From positions 1 to 64,000 of the forward strand of contig NZ_KE384082.1 of assembly GCF_000423705.1 (NCBI RefSeq): a stretch of 64,000 nucleotides of DNA. Reading direction: 5' to 3'. Shown here piece by piece: positions 16,031-25,293 of this stretch (positions within the stretch are counted from its first letter, which is position 1; every line of letters starts with the position of its first letter). The notes beneath the pieces were generated by a model. The model made no database searches. It saw only the letters and a program-made list of their open reading frames with translations, and was not told the DNA's origin. Made by a program: the position numbers and the translations under genes. Source of the stretch: Stappia stellulata DSM 5886. GTDB lineage: Bacteria; Pseudomonadota; Alphaproteobacteria; Rhizobiales; Stappiaceae.

Positions 16031-17023
16031 TCAGGCGGCGCGGCTGAACGGCTTGCGCCGGATCGAAAGGCGCCGTTTCGCCAGCTCCGCCGGCGCCAGC
16101 GCCAGAACCCTTTCGTGCAGATGCGCGATCATCGCCCGCTGGTCGCCAAAGGCTGCAAGCTCGGCGAAGGGAATCGGCGCGCCGATGCGCACCGCAAGAT
16201 CCCGCCCCATCAGCCGCCGGAACTCGCGGATATACATCGACAGCCTCAGCGTCAGCGAATAGCGCGAGACGATGTGAAACAGCGGCGAGTTCTGCCCCTC
16301 GAAATGCAGCGGCAGAACGGTTGCCCTGGAGGCGCGGATCATCTTCGCGGTGAAGGTCTTCCAGGGAAGTTCGCGTGCGCGTCCGAACGGACGGTCCGCC
16401 GTGGCGACGCCTCCGCCGGGAAAGACGATGATCGTGACGCCCTCGCCCAGCAGCCGAAGCGCCTCCTGACGCGTCTTCATGTTGGTGCGCAAGGCCGCCT
16501 CGCTCTCCTCGAAATCGACCGGCAGGGCGTAGGGACGGATTTCCGGCGCCTTGAGCAGCTCGTTGTTGATCAGGATGCGATAGGGCCGGTTCAGCCGCTC
16601 GGCGAGCGACAAGACGGCAAGTCCGTCGCTCAGGCCATAAGGATGGTTGGCGATCATCACCAGCGGACCGTCCGGCACCGCTTCCGGCGGCCAGCTTCCC
16701 TGCGCCACGACGACATTCACTCCAACCAGCGAAAGAAGATCGCTCCACTTGTGGGCGGAGGTCGCAGCGATGGCATCCCGCCAGTAGCGGTAATAGCCCA
16801 GCAGATGCGACCGCCCGGACAGCGTCTCGATTGCCCGGATGACGGACCGTTTGAGCCATGGATGGTCCGGGTTGGCGTAGCTCAGTTCGGTATCGTGCAC
16901 GCTCTTCCCCCGAAACACCGTGCCTGCGGATCTGCCGGCCCCAAAAAAGACCGGACGCGCAGCGCGAGCCCGGCTTGGGTTCATACACGATGGAGCGTGA
17001 CGGTTTCGCGAAGGCGCCGTCAC
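16031..17023 (-). CDS. 1-acyl-sn-glycerol-3-phosphate acyltransferase-like protein
   Basis: PlsC-superfamily acyltransferase of 330 aa. The catalytic HX4D-type block appears as 'VMIANHPYGLSDGLAVLSL' (His to Asp spacing of a variant motif), followed by 'TIIVFPGGGVATADRPFG' for phosphate binding. It would transfer acyl chains to lysophosphatidic acid or another lysolipid. The GTG at 17021-17023 is preferred because GGAG lies 4-7 bp upstream, inside the end of thrS; an internal ATG at 16984 is weaker. Only 10 bp separate it from thrS, so it is probably co-expressed. Confidence 0.82.
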   Translation of the reverse strand: MTAPSRNRHAPSCMNPSRARAARPVFFGAGRSAGTVFRGKSVHDTELSYANPDHPWLKRSVIRAIETLSGRSHLLGYYRYWRDAIAATSAHKWSDLLSLVGVNVVVAQGSWPPEAVPDGPLVMIANHPYGLSDGLAVLSLAERLNRPYRILINNELLKAPEIRPYALPVDFEESEAALRTNMKTRQEALRLLGEGVTIIVFPGGGVATADRPFGRARELPWKTFTAKMIRASRATVLPLHFEGQNSPLFHIVSRYSLTLRLSMYIREFRRLMGRDLAVRIGAPIPFAELAAFGDQRAMIAHLHERVLALAPAELAKRRLSIRRKPFSRAA

Positions 17024-17033
17024 CTGGCTCCTG

Positions 17034-18995
17034 TCAATCCGCCGCCTGGCGCAGGTCCGGCGCGACCGCCTCGTCGACCAGCGACGACACCGCGTCGTCG
17101 AGCCCCATCGGCGTCTGGTGCTTGGAGCCGAGACGGCGGATGTTCACCGTGCGCTCCTCCGCCTCGCGCTTGCCGCAGACGACGATCACCGGTGTCTTGG
17201 CAAGCGAGTGCTCCCGGACCTTGTAGTTGATCTTCTCGTTGCGAAGATCGATCTCGGCGCGCAGCCCCGCCTTCTTAAGCGCGGCGAGTACCTCGCGGGC
17301 ATAGTCGTCGGCGTCAGAGGTGATCGTGGTGACGACCACCTGCTGCGGCGCCAGCCACAGCGGGAAGTGTCCGGCATAGTTCTCGATCAGGATGCCGAGG
17401 AAGCGCTCCATCGATCCGCAGATCGCGCGGTGCACCATCACCGGGGTCTTCTTCTCGCCGTTGGCGTCGACATAAAAGGCGCCGAAGCGTTCGGGCAGGT
17501 TGAAGTCGACCTGCGTCGTGCCGCACTGCCATTCGCGGCCGATGGCGTCGCGCAGCGTGTATTCGAACTTCGGACCGTAGAAGGCGCCCTCGCCTTCCAG
17601 GATTCCGGTCTTGATGCGGCCGCCCGACTGCGCCTCGATGGTCTTCAAGACCTTGCCCATCACCTCCTCGGCATGATCCCAGGAGGCATCCGAGCCGACG
17701 CGCTTTTCAGGCCGGGTGGAGAGCTTGACGACGATCTCGTCGAAGCCGAAGTCGGCATAGGTCGACAGGATCAGCTCGTTGATCTTCAGGCATTCCTCGG
17801 CGAGCTGGTCCTCGGTGCAGAAGACATGCGCATCGTCCTGGGTGAAGCCGCGCACGCGCATCAGCCCGTGCATGGCGCCGGACGGCTCGTAACGGTGCAC
17901 CGCGCCGAACTCGGCCAGACGCAGCGGCAGGTCGCGGTAGCTCTTCAGCCCGTGCTTGAAGATCTGTACGTGACCGGGGCAATTCATCGGCTTCAGCGCA
18001 AAGAGGCGCGTGTCCTCGGCTTCCGGATCGGCACATTGCACGGAGAACATGTTCTCCTTGTACCAGCCCCAGTGACCGGAGGTCTCCCAAAGCGAGGTGT
18101 CGAGGATCTGCGGCGCATTGACCTCGTCGTAGTCCTCGTCCAGACGCCGGCGCATGTAGGAGACAAGGCTCTGGAACAGGCTCCAGCCCTTGGCGTGCCA
18201 GAAAACGACGCCCGGTCCCTCTTCCTGAAAGTGGAACAGATCCATCTCGCGGCCGAGCTTGCGGTGATCGCGCTTCTCCGCCTCTTCCAGCATGTGGAGA
18301 TAGGCTTTCAGCTCGGCATCATTCGCCCAGGCGGTGCCGTAGATGCGGGTCAGCATCTCGTTGTCGCTGTCGCCGCGCCAATAGGCGCCGGCGACCTTCA
18401 TCAGCTTGAAGGCGTCGCCGACCTGTTTGGTCGAGGCCATATGCGGCCCGCGGCAGAGATCGAGCCAGCCGCCCTGCTTGTAGATCTTGACGTCCTCGCC
18501 TTCGGGGATCGCGTCGAGCAGTTCCACCTTGTAGGTCTCGCCCTTGGCGAGGAAGTGGCGCTTCGCCTCCTCCCGCGACCACACTTCCTTGGTGAAGGCA
18601 TCGCCGCGCTGGATGATCTCGCGCATCTTCTTCTCGATGACCGGCAGGTCGTCGGGGGTAAACGGCTCGTCGCGCTTGAAGTCGTAATAGAAGCCGTTCT
18701 CGATCACCGGGCCGATGGTGACCTGCGTTCCCGGCCACAGTTCCTGCACGGCTTCGGCCATCACATGGGCCGCGTCGTGGCGGATCAGCTCCAGCGCGCG
18801 CGGGTCGTCGCGCGTGACGATCTCCAGCTTCGCGTTCGCCTTGATCGGCTCGGAAAGGTCGGCAAGCTCGCCGTCGATGGCCACCGCGACCGCCTTCTTG
18901 GCGAGGGACTTGGAAATGCCTGCGGCGATCTCCGCACCGGTGATGCCGGGTTCGAACGGGCGAACGGAATTGTCGGGAAAGGTCAGGTCGATCAT
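17034..18995 (-). CDS. thrS: Threonyl-tRNA synthetase
   Basis: Class II aminoacyl-tRNA synthetase of 653 aa that charges tRNA-Thr and edits Ser-tRNA-Thr. The domains are TGS (1-60, '[11 protein letters not shown]'), editing domain with '[11 protein letters not shown]' and 'CRGPH', the catalytic core with motif 2 '[20 protein letters not shown]' and motif 3 '[16 protein letters not shown]', and a C-terminal anticodon-binding domain. The ATG at 18993-18995 follows GGAGAGACAC. A longer upstream frame is not needed. Confidence 0.97.
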   Translation of the reverse strand: MIDLTFPDNSVRPFEPGITGAEIAAGISKSLAKKAVAVAIDGELADLSEPIKANAKLEIVTRDDPRALELIRHDAAHVMAEAVQELWPGTQVTIGPVIENGFYYDFKRDEPFTPDDLPVIEKKMREIIQRGDAFTKEVWSREEAKRHFLAKGETYKVELLDAIPEGEDVKIYKQGGWLDLCRGPHMASTKQVGDAFKLMKVAGAYWRGDSDNEMLTRIYGTAWANDAELKAYLHMLEEAEKRDHRKLGREMDLFHFQEEGPGVVFWHAKGWSLFQSLVSYMRRRLDEDYDEVNAPQILDTSLWETSGHWGWYKENMFSVQCADPEAEDTRLFALKPMNCPGHVQIFKHGLKSYRDLPLRLAEFGAVHRYEPSGAMHGLMRVRGFTQDDAHVFCTEDQLAEECLKINELILSTYADFGFDEIVVKLSTRPEKRVGSDASWDHAEEVMGKVLKTIEAQSGGRIKTGILEGEGAFYGPKFEYTLRDAIGREWQCGTTQVDFNLPERFGAFYVDANGEKKTPVMVHRAICGSMERFLGILIENYAGHFPLWLAPQQVVVTTITSDADDYAREVLAALKKAGLRAEIDLRNEKINYKVREHSLAKTPVIVVCGKREAEERTVNIRRLGSKHQTPMGLDDAVSSLVDEAVAPDLRQAAD

Positions 18996-19191
18996 GTGTC
19001 TCTCCGGCTCACTCCTGCAAACGCGGCAGGTAAGCATGTGTGGGTCAGGCGCCGGCACAAACTACCGACGCTAAGCACGGTTCATTTAGGCGATTTGACC
19101 GCTAGGGACAACAGGACGAAACGAGTTATATTCAACTGGGAATTCAGGGCGCATTAATCACTGATTACACCGAAATACAGGAAAAATTATC

Positions 19192-19623
19192 GTGCAAACT
19201 CCTGAACAAAAAATTCAAAATGGGAAAAGCTTATTCGATTCACTTCTGGATTCAGGATGGGAGAAATACAACTTCGGATACAATGGACCTTTCCCACCGT
19301 ACATCAAGATTGGATTGAAATGGAGTCTTGATGGACCTTCTCCATGTTTTTCATCCATGACACGAGACAGAATAATTTTCCGAAGTAAAACAAAAATCTC
19401 CAAGCATTTTTCGAGTTTTCGGGAAATAAAAATGAGCCGGAATGCAATGGAAGACATTTTCGGAAAAAAATCGGCTGAATTCGAATATTTTCCAACTGAC
19501 ATTTGGCTCACCTTGGGTGAATTCTCACTCACGAAACAGACAGCATGGGACCCTTTAAATTTACATACTGTCCATCTTCCTCTTCCAGTTCTCTCTGTGG
19601 CCGGCGAAGTGTATCTTCGCTAG
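19192..19623 (+). CDS. AT-rich orphan gene, unknown function
   Basis: Open frame of 143 aa with no family I recognise. It starts at a GTG with AGGAAAAA about 8 bp upstream. The protein is rich in Lys, Phe and Ser ('KNGKSLFDSLLDSGWEKYN'-like composition) with no signal peptide or membrane segment. Codon use favours A/T-ending codons, unlike every neighbour: G+C in 19201-19260 is about 37 % by hand count. It occupies an AT-rich patch between thrS and the RimK-like gene, which suggests recent acquisition. A role as a small toxin, antitoxin or immunity-type protein is possible but unsupported. Confidence 0.55.
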   Translation: MQTPEQKIQNGKSLFDSLLDSGWEKYNFGYNGPFPPYIKIGLKWSLDGPSPCFSSMTRDRIIFRSKTKISKHFSSFREIKMSRNAMEDIFGKKSAEFEYFPTDIWLTLGEFSLTKQTAWDPLNLHTVHLPLPVLSVAGEVYLR

Positions 19624-19673
19624 GTAAATTTATTAGACAAAGCAACAATCTAAGGTGCTCAAGTTTACAAATC

Positions 19674-21134
19674 TCACCGCGCCTCGATGCGGCGCACGAA
19701 CCAGCGCACCAGCCGTTCCCACACCGCGTCCTTTTCCGACGCGTCCTCGACGCCGTGGTCGAGGTTGGGATTGTCGTTGACCTCGATCACCACCACCCGG
19801 TCGCCGAAGGATTTCAGGTCGACGCCATAAAAGCCGTCGCCGATGAGGCGGGCGGCGCGCACGGCCGTTTCCACCACCGCCGGCGGGGTTTCGGCGAGCG
19901 ACACGGAGCGGAAGCTTCCTTCCTTCGCCTGCTTGCCGTCCTCGTGCTTGACGATCTGCCAATGCTTCTTCGCCATCAGATACTGCACGGAGAACAGAGG
20001 TTCGCCGTCGAGCACGCCGATGCGCCAGTCGAACTCCGTCGGGCAATATTCCTGCGCGATGATGATATCGCTGTCGTCGAGAAGCAGTTTCAGCTTCTCC
20101 GCAATCTCCGCCTCGCCGGACACCCGGAAGACGCCCCGGCTGAACGACCCGTCCGGGATCTTGAGCACCACCGGCGAGCCGAGACGCTCTTCCAGCCCCG
20201 CCGCTTCCTTGACGCTTGAGAGGATCGCCGTGCGCGGCACGGGCACGCCATGGCTTTCCATCAATTCGGCCAGATAGACCTTGTTGGTGCAACGGATCAT
20301 CGAGACCGGATCGTCGATCACCGGCATGCGCTCCTGCGTCGCGCGGCGGGCGAAACGGTAGGTGTGATTGTCGATATTCGTCGTCTCACGGATGAAGAGC
20401 GCATCGTATTGCGCCAGCCGGTCGAGGTCGCCCTTGCCGATGGGCACGATCTCGACGCCCTGACGGGCCGCCGCCTTCGCCATGTGGCGCAGCGATGCCT
20501 GGCTGGACGGCGGCAGCTCTTCCTTCGGGTCGGAGAGCACCGCGAGCGCGTATTTCATCGGGACGCGCTGCTTCGGCGCCCGCCAGGCGCGGTGGGTGTA
20601 GCGCTCCAGGCTTTCCATCATGAAGGCCCGGCGGGCGGCATCGAGATCCGGGACCGGAACGGTGCGGATCCGGCTGATCGCGGTCCAGTCGCCGGCGATG
20701 GTGGTGACCTCGAGGATCGGCGCGCGGTACCAGTCGAACAGGAGACGCGCGAAGGGGTCCAGCGCCGCGACGCCGGTATGTCCCAGGCACACGAGGATGC
20801 GGTCGCCGGCGACCTCCTTTCCCGCCTTGGCGAGGCAGCGGTTGAGGCTGTCCTCAAGCTCGGGAAGCGCATGGCGGTAAAGCCCCTTGCGCGACAGTTC
20901 GATCATCGTCTCGACATTGGGCAGCACGCGGTGCTGGCGCGCTTCCGCCAGCAGCGAGGCATAGTAGCCCGCACCCTGATAGGAATAGGAGCGCGACAGG
21001 TTTATGATGTTGGGATGCGTGCCGGTGAAGAGCTTCGGCCGCATCAGATAGTCGCGCACGCTCATCACCTTGTGCGGCGTGTCCGCATTCGAGACATCCT
21101 TGGGATTGTCGACGAGTACGACCCAGGTGGCCAT
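19674..21134 (-). CDS. RimK-like ATP-grasp ligase with RLAN N-terminal domain
   Basis: Protein of 486 aa. Residues ~1-190 match the RimK-like ATP-grasp N-terminal (RLAN) type region. Residues ~275-480 are an ATP-grasp fold: 'VVLKIPDGSFSRGVFRV' (ATP-binding loop), 'IIIAQEYCPTEFDWRIGVL', and the metal-binding 'VIEVNDNPNLDHGVED'. RimK-like enzymes join amino acids to a carboxylate, for example Glu to a protein C-terminus. The substrate here is unknown. It is transcribed from the GNAT-C39 gene 5 bp upstream, an association noted for amidoligase systems by Iyer and Aravind. The ATG is at 21132-21134. Confidence 0.88.
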   Translation of the reverse strand: MATWVVLVDNPKDVSNADTPHKVMSVRDYLMRPKLFTGTHPNIINLSRSYSYQGAGYYASLLAEARQHRVLPNVETMIELSRKGLYRHALPELEDSLNRCLAKAGKEVAGDRILVCLGHTGVAALDPFARLLFDWYRAPILEVTTIAGDWTAISRIRTVPVPDLDAARRAFMMESLERYTHRAWRAPKQRVPMKYALAVLSDPKEELPPSSQASLRHMAKAAARQGVEIVPIGKGDLDRLAQYDALFIRETTNIDNHTYRFARRATQERMPVIDDPVSMIRCTNKVYLAELMESHGVPVPRTAILSSVKEAAGLEERLGSPVVLKIPDGSFSRGVFRVSGEAEIAEKLKLLLDDSDIIIAQEYCPTEFDWRIGVLDGEPLFSVQYLMAKKHWQIVKHEDGKQAKEGSFRSVSLAETPPAVVETAVRAARLIGDGFYGVDLKSFGDRVVVIEVNDNPNLDHGVEDASEKDAVWERLVRWFVRRIEAR

Positions 21135-21139
21135 CGGGT

Positions 21140-22255
21140 CTAAGCCTTCTTCAGGAGGATCTGCGCGCGAACCGGCGGCTTGCCCCAACGGGCCATACGG
21201 TCGAATTCGGCGAAAGGGATCGGCAGGTTGGCGGCGTCCTGCGGCGTTTCATAGCCTTCGTAGCCAAGCCAGGGATCGTGAATGAAGAGATGGCGCGGGT
21301 CCTGTCCCTGCACCAGCACCCAATGCGGGCCGCGCCGACCCAGCATGCGGTATTCGGAAATCAGCACGATGGCCAGCGCCCCTTCGGCAACCGCACCGGC
21401 GAGGTCGGCCGCCGACAGCGGCTCACCGGAGCTGTCGATGCCCAGACCCGCCGCTTCGCTGCGGTAATCGTCCTGCACGATCTCCATCACCCGCCGCTTG
21501 TCCGGATCGCGCACCGACGACAGGAACAGATGCCCGCCAGGCGCAAGCCGCACCTCGGCCTCAAGCCCCCGTCGCGCGGCGGCGACCGCCATGCCGAAGG
21601 GGCCGCAGCCGCCGTGACCCGAGGCCAGATAGATCGTGGTGGTTTCCCGCCAGAGCCTGAGCTCCAGCCGCTCGTCGAGCGTATCGACCGCGCCGAAATG
21701 CTTCAGCGCCATCATCAGGCACGCCGGACCGCAGGTGAAATCCGATGTCTGCGAATGGTAAGCCACGGCGGAGGGCGGTGCCGCCTCGTCGTGCAGCAGC
21801 TTTTCCATCCGGATCGCGGCCGTGCCGTCCTCATAGTAATCCGCGACGCGCCCGTACCGCCGGTAGCCGGCACGTTCGTAAAGCGCGCGGGCCGGCGCAT
21901 TGTCCTCGCGCACCTCCAGCCGCAGCAGGACGCGCTCGCGCGCGAAGGCATCGGCCTCGGCGGCCGCCAGCAGCCGGCGCGACAGGCCGGAGCCGCGCGC
22001 GGCCGGATCGACGGCGAGCGAATAAAGCCGCGCCATCGCCGTTCCGGAGCGAAACAGCAACAGCGCATATCCGAGTAGCCCGCCCTCCCCCTCCGCCACA
22101 AGGCAGGACGCGCCGGCGCTTTCCAGAAAGCGGCGAAAGCTGCGACGGGAGATGCGATCCCCGGAAAAGCACGCGTTTTCAAGGCGTAGCAATTCCGGCA
22201 GATCGCTCGTCCCGGCCAGGCGCATGTCGAGGTCCGGGGCAGTGCTGGAAGTCAT
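21140..22255 (-). CDS. GNAT acetyltransferase fused to C39-like peptidase
   Basis: Two-domain protein of 371 aa. Residues ~10-155 are a GNAT fold with the acetyl-CoA loop 'ARGSGLSRRLLAAAE' (~87-100) and 'NAPARALYERAGYRRYG'. Residues ~160-360 are a papain-like C39 domain: Q169, catalytic C175 in 'DFTCGPAC', H311 in 'RGPHWVLVQG' and D327 in 'FIHDPW'. It may acetylate and trim a peptide processed by the ATP-grasp enzyme encoded 5 bp downstream. The start is ATG 22255; an in-frame GTG at 22264 is possible. No ABC transporter domain is present, unlike bacteriocin C39 exporters. Confidence 0.88.
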   Translation of the reverse strand: MTSSTAPDLDMRLAGTSDLPELLRLENACFSGDRISRRSFRRFLESAGASCLVAEGEGGLLGYALLLFRSGTAMARLYSLAVDPAARGSGLSRRLLAAAEADAFARERVLLRLEVREDNAPARALYERAGYRRYGRVADYYEDGTAAIRMEKLLHDEAAPPSAVAYHSQTSDFTCGPACLMMALKHFGAVDTLDERLELRLWRETTTIYLASGHGGCGPFGMAVAAARRGLEAEVRLAPGGHLFLSSVRDPDKRRVMEIVQDDYRSEAAGLGIDSSGEPLSAADLAGAVAEGALAIVLISEYRMLGRRGPHWVLVQGQDPRHLFIHDPWLGYEGYETPQDAANLPIPFAEFDRMARWGKPPVRAQILLKKA

Positions 22256-22358
22256 TGCGCACACCCGGAATGGAGAAGGGCATCACCGCCGCATTAACGG
22301 GATAATCCGTGCGCGTCTTGCGCGCGATATGCATGCCGGGACACGAAAACGCATGGCT

Positions 22359-22703
22359 TCAGTCGAGCCGCGTTGCCGGATCGATGTGATCGGACCGCCA
22401 GCGCCCGAACCGCCAGGGCCGGAAACGGGACGCATGGTGGTCGCAGGTCTCCGGCACGGGGTCGAACCCGCTGCCGCCGCCGGGCCGACAGCGCTGCAGC
22501 CGCGCCAGACCGATCCACACGCCCGCCCACAGGCCGTGCTTGCGAATGGCATCGGATGTGTATTCCGAACAGCTCGGCGCATAGCGGCACGAGCGGCCGA
22601 TGAAGGCGGAAAAGGTCAGCTGATAGACGCGGATCAGCCCCAGCACGACGCGCGCGCCAGGTCCGGTGCGCGCGCGAGGGGAATGCGATGTCGCAGGGCA
22701 CAT
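22359..22703 (-). CDS. yidD: Membrane protein insertion efficiency factor YidD
   Basis: Small membrane-associated protein of 114 aa assisting YidC-dependent insertion. It shows the family signature 'LIRVYQLTFSAFIGRSCRYA' and 'PSCSEYTSDAIRKHG' with its conserved cysteines, then 'RLQRCRPGGGSGFDPVP'. The ATG at 22701-22703 gives a 38-residue lead before the core. It lies 55 bp after the IscU-like gene on the same strand rather than beside rnpA. Confidence 0.93.
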   Translation of the reverse strand: MCPATSHSPRARTGPGARVVLGLIRVYQLTFSAFIGRSCRYAPSCSEYTSDAIRKHGLWAGVWIGLARLQRCRPGGGSGFDPVPETCDHHASRFRPWRFGRWRSDHIDPATRLD

Positions 22704-22758
22704 GGACGTCGGTCCTTCAAACAGCGCGAAACCGCCGCAATCTGGCGGCGCGTTTGCC

Positions 22759-23205
22759 TCAGGCGGCGTTGGTGTCCTTGGCCGCGTCGATCCTGTCCAG
22801 CGCCTCGACCACCGCATCGAACGTCAGCATCGTCGAGGCGTGGCGGGCCTTGTACGCGCGCACCGGTTCCAGGTAGGCGCATTCGGCAAACCGGCCGTCC
22901 GGCGGCGGCCCGCCCTCCTTGAGCATGGCGCGCATGCGCTCGCGCAACGCACGCAGCTCCGCCGCGCTCGCGCCGACGATGTTGCGCGCCATGATCGCGG
23001 AAGATGCCTGTCCGAGCGCACATGCTTTGACCTCATGCGCAAAATCGGTCACAACTTCACCATGCACTTTTAAGTCGACATTGACCGTGGATCCGCACAA
23101 CTTAGAGTGAGCCTTCGCGGACGCGTCAGGGGCGTCGAGACGACCGATACGGGGGATGTTGCCGGCCAGTTCGAGGATTTTGGTATTGTAGACGTCGTCG
23201 AGCAT
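22759..23205 (-). CDS. IscU/NifU-like iron-sulfur cluster scaffold protein
   Basis: Protein of 148 aa related to the IscU/NifU N-terminal domain. Three cysteines sit at the ligand positions, C37 ('KLCGSTVNV'), C62 ('KACALGQASSA') and C109 ('AECAYLEPV'). The usual IscU Asp after the first Cys is replaced by Gly-Ser, which marks the alphaproteobacterial paralogue family. It may hold or transfer Fe-S clusters; no desulfurase or chaperone gene is adjacent. It is divergent from folE. Confidence 0.85.
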   Translation of the reverse strand: MLDDVYNTKILELAGNIPRIGRLDAPDASAKAHSKLCGSTVNVDLKVHGEVVTDFAHEVKACALGQASSAIMARNIVGASAAELRALRERMRAMLKEGGPPPDGRFAECAYLEPVRAYKARHASTMLTFDAVVEALDRIDAAKDTNAA

Positions 23206-23472
23206 ACATGCCTCTTCAAGAAAGCGTGACTCCGGCGTTCCAGCTTCACAGCCCGTGCTTTCCTCTTATATAGGGAGCATCGCGCGAAAGAAACGGGACG
23301 CTTTCGCCGTCACGCCGGACCGCGGTCGCGGAGCGGGGCAAATGCCGCAATTCAACCAGAATGCCATGCGATCTCGCGGCGAAAGGATTGTCGCACCTTA
23401 TGTTTCATGTGGTCCGAAGCGACGGGGTCAGCGTAACGCATGCGTAAAAGAGTACAAACGGGGGAGCCCGCA

Positions 23473-24105
23473 ATGGATGCCATTTTGAACCCGGTCGCGC
23501 AGCGCGACGACAGCGCCGAGGCCCCGGCCACGCGTCCGACGCGCGAGGAGGCGGAAGCTGCCGTGCGGACCCTGCTCGCCTGGGCGGGCGACGATCCGAT
23601 GCGCGAGGGCGTTCTGGACACGCCCAAGCGTGTCGCAAAGGCCTACAAGGAAATCTTCTCCGGCTACGACCAGGACCCGGCCGAACACCTGAAGCGCACC
23701 TTCGAGGATGTCGGCGGCTACGACGACATCGTTCTCGTGCGCGGGATTCCGTTCTTCTCCCATTGCGAGCACCACATGCTGCCCTTCGTCGGCGAGGCGC
23801 ATGTCGCCTATTACCCCTCCGAGGGCGTGGTCGGCCTGTCGAAGATCGCCCGCGTGGTCGACATCTTCGCCAAGCGACTTCAGACGCAGGAAAACCTGAC
23901 GGCCCAGATCACCGACGCGATGGACACCCACCTTGCCCCGCGCGGCATTGCGGTTATGCTCGAGGCCGAACACCAGTGCATGACCATGCGCGGCGTCCAG
24001 AAGCGCGGCGTCTCGACGATCACGACCCAGTTCACCGGCGTCTTCCGCGACGATCCGGCCGAACAGGTCCGCTTCATGAGCCTGGTGCGCGACGCAAGGC
24101 GCTGA
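23473..24105 (+). CDS. folE: GTP cyclohydrolase I
   Basis: Converts GTP to 7,8-dihydroneopterin triphosphate, first step of folate synthesis. It is 210 aa. '[12 protein letters not shown]' supplies Zn ligands and catalytic His, and '[20 protein letters not shown]' supplies the second Cys ligand and GTP contacts. The ATG at 23473 follows GGGGGAG; an upstream ATG at 23440 is less likely. It is followed 61 bp later by hisI, another purine-ring-opening cyclohydrolase. Confidence 0.96.
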   Translation: MDAILNPVAQRDDSAEAPATRPTREEAEAAVRTLLAWAGDDPMREGVLDTPKRVAKAYKEIFSGYDQDPAEHLKRTFEDVGGYDDIVLVRGIPFFSHCEHHMLPFVGEAHVAYYPSEGVVGLSKIARVVDIFAKRLQTQENLTAQITDAMDTHLAPRGIAVMLEAEHQCMTMRGVQKRGVSTITTQFTGVFRDDPAEQVRFMSLVRDARR

Positions 24106-24166
24106 CCCCCCGCGCCTTCTCCCACAATGCGTTCCACGAAATACAGCGCGCAACAAATGGACTGAC

Positions 24167-24622
24167 ATGAGCGACACGATCTTCGCTGCGCGCGGCGACA
24201 AGACGGACATCGAGACAGGGACCGGCTTCCAGCCGAAGTTCGACACCGACGGCCTTGTTGCCTGCGTCGTGACGGATGCCGACGACGGCAGCGTGCTGAT
24301 GGTCGGATACATGAACGCCGAGGCGCTTGCGCGCACGCTGCGAACGGGCGAGGCCTGGTACTGGAGCCGCTCGCGCCAGAGCTACTGGAAAAAGGGCGAG
24401 ACCTCCGGACAGGTCCAGCAGGTCGTGGAGGTGCTCACCGACTGCGACCAGGACGCGCTTGTCCTGAGGGTCCGTGTGGCCGGCAATGGCGCCACCTGCC
24501 ATGTCGGTTACAGGTCCTGTTTCTATCGGCGCGTAGAGCTGGGGCCGGATGGCTCCCCCCGCCTGGAACCGACGGGAGACGCGCGCGTCTACGACCCCGA
24601 GGTTGTTTACGGCAAGAGCTGA
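24167..24622 (+). CDS. hisI: Phosphoribosyl-AMP cyclohydrolase
   Basis: Third step of histidine biosynthesis, opening the PR-AMP purine ring. It is 151 aa. '[14 protein letters not shown]', '[18 protein letters not shown]', the metal-binding '[12 protein letters not shown]' and '[11 protein letters not shown]' are all present. It lacks the PR-ATP pyrophosphatase (HisE) fusion, as is usual in alphaproteobacteria. It probably shares a transcript with folE and ends before a hairpin at 24671-24692. Confidence 0.96.
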   Translation: MSDTIFAARGDKTDIETGTGFQPKFDTDGLVACVVTDADDGSVLMVGYMNAEALARTLRTGEAWYWSRSRQSYWKKGETSGQVQQVVEVLTDCDQDALVLRVRVAGNGATCHVGYRSCFYRRVELGPDGSPRLEPTGDARVYDPEVVYGKS

Positions 24623-24670
24623 CCTCGGGCCGCCTGTCAGCGCCCTGCCTTTTTCCTTGCAACGAGAAAC

Positions 24671-24692
24671 GGCACGGACCCCGATCCGTGCC
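24671..24692. terminator. Hairpin between convergent genes hisI and CBS protein
   Basis: Perfect 8-bp stem GGCACGGA/TCCGTGCC with a CCCCGA loop, placed 48 bp after hisI and 52 bp after the CBS gene stop. Neither side has a long T-run, so efficiency is uncertain; it could serve both directions. Confidence 0.5.
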
Positions 24693-24743
24693 GTCCGTCT
24701 TCGTATAAGCGGGGAGCGCCAGGCACCCCGCGTGGTCGCGTCG

Positions 24744-25175
24744 TCAGGTCATGGCGATGTAGTTGCGCATGTCCTCCGCCTCGCGTTCGATCTGCGCCAT
24801 GCGATGCTTGACCGCATCCCCGATCGAGATCAGGCCGGCGAGCTTTCCATCCTGCACCACCGGAACATGCCGGAACCGGCCGCCCGTCATCCGCGCCATG
24901 ACCGAGTTGACGGTCTCCTGCACCTCGCAGGTCACCACCGACGCCGTCATGAAATCGGCCACCGGCCGGTCGAGCGCGCCCATTCCGTCCTGCGAGATCG
25001 CACGGACCACGTCGCGCTCCGAGATGATGCCCTCGATCTTGCCGTCTTCGGCGGTGATCACGATCGCGCCGATCCGGCGCGTGCCCAGGATCGAGCAGAT
25101 GTCGCGCAAGCTGGTGCCGGCGCGCTCCGTCACCACGTCCCGACCCTTCTGATTCAAAATCGATGCGACTGTCAT
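24744..25175 (-). CDS. Twin CBS-domain protein
   Basis: Stand-alone Bateman module of 143 aa with two CBS motifs: 'DVVTERAGTSLRDICSIL' to 'GIISERDVVRAISQDG', and 'SVVTCEVQETVNSVMARM' to 'HVPVVQDGKLAGLISIGD'. Such proteins bind adenine nucleotides and tune partner enzymes. The partner is unknown. It ends with a charged helix 'KHRMAQIEREAEDMRNYI'. Confidence 0.92.
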   Translation of the reverse strand: MTVASILNQKGRDVVTERAGTSLRDICSILGTRRIGAIVITAEDGKIEGIISERDVVRAISQDGMGALDRPVADFMTASVVTCEVQETVNSVMARMTGGRFRHVPVVQDGKLAGLISIGDAVKHRMAQIEREAEDMRNYIAMT

Positions 25176-25293
25176 GCGCGCCTCCTCCCGTGAAGCCGGT
25201 CTCTGTCCCTCGCGCGCGTCCCGAAGGACCCGCCTGTCTCATCATGACAAATCCTGTCGGGGGTGCAATCCGCAATTGCCGTTGGCGGAAGGA

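Noticed and set aside
17118-19157. A 679-codon open frame opposite thrS
   Set aside because: Shadow of a GC-rich gene with no domain or ribosome site.
21140-22255. C39 domain as part of a bacteriocin exporter
   Set aside because: No ABC transporter or membrane segments and no precursor peptide gene are present; the fusion is with a GNAT domain.
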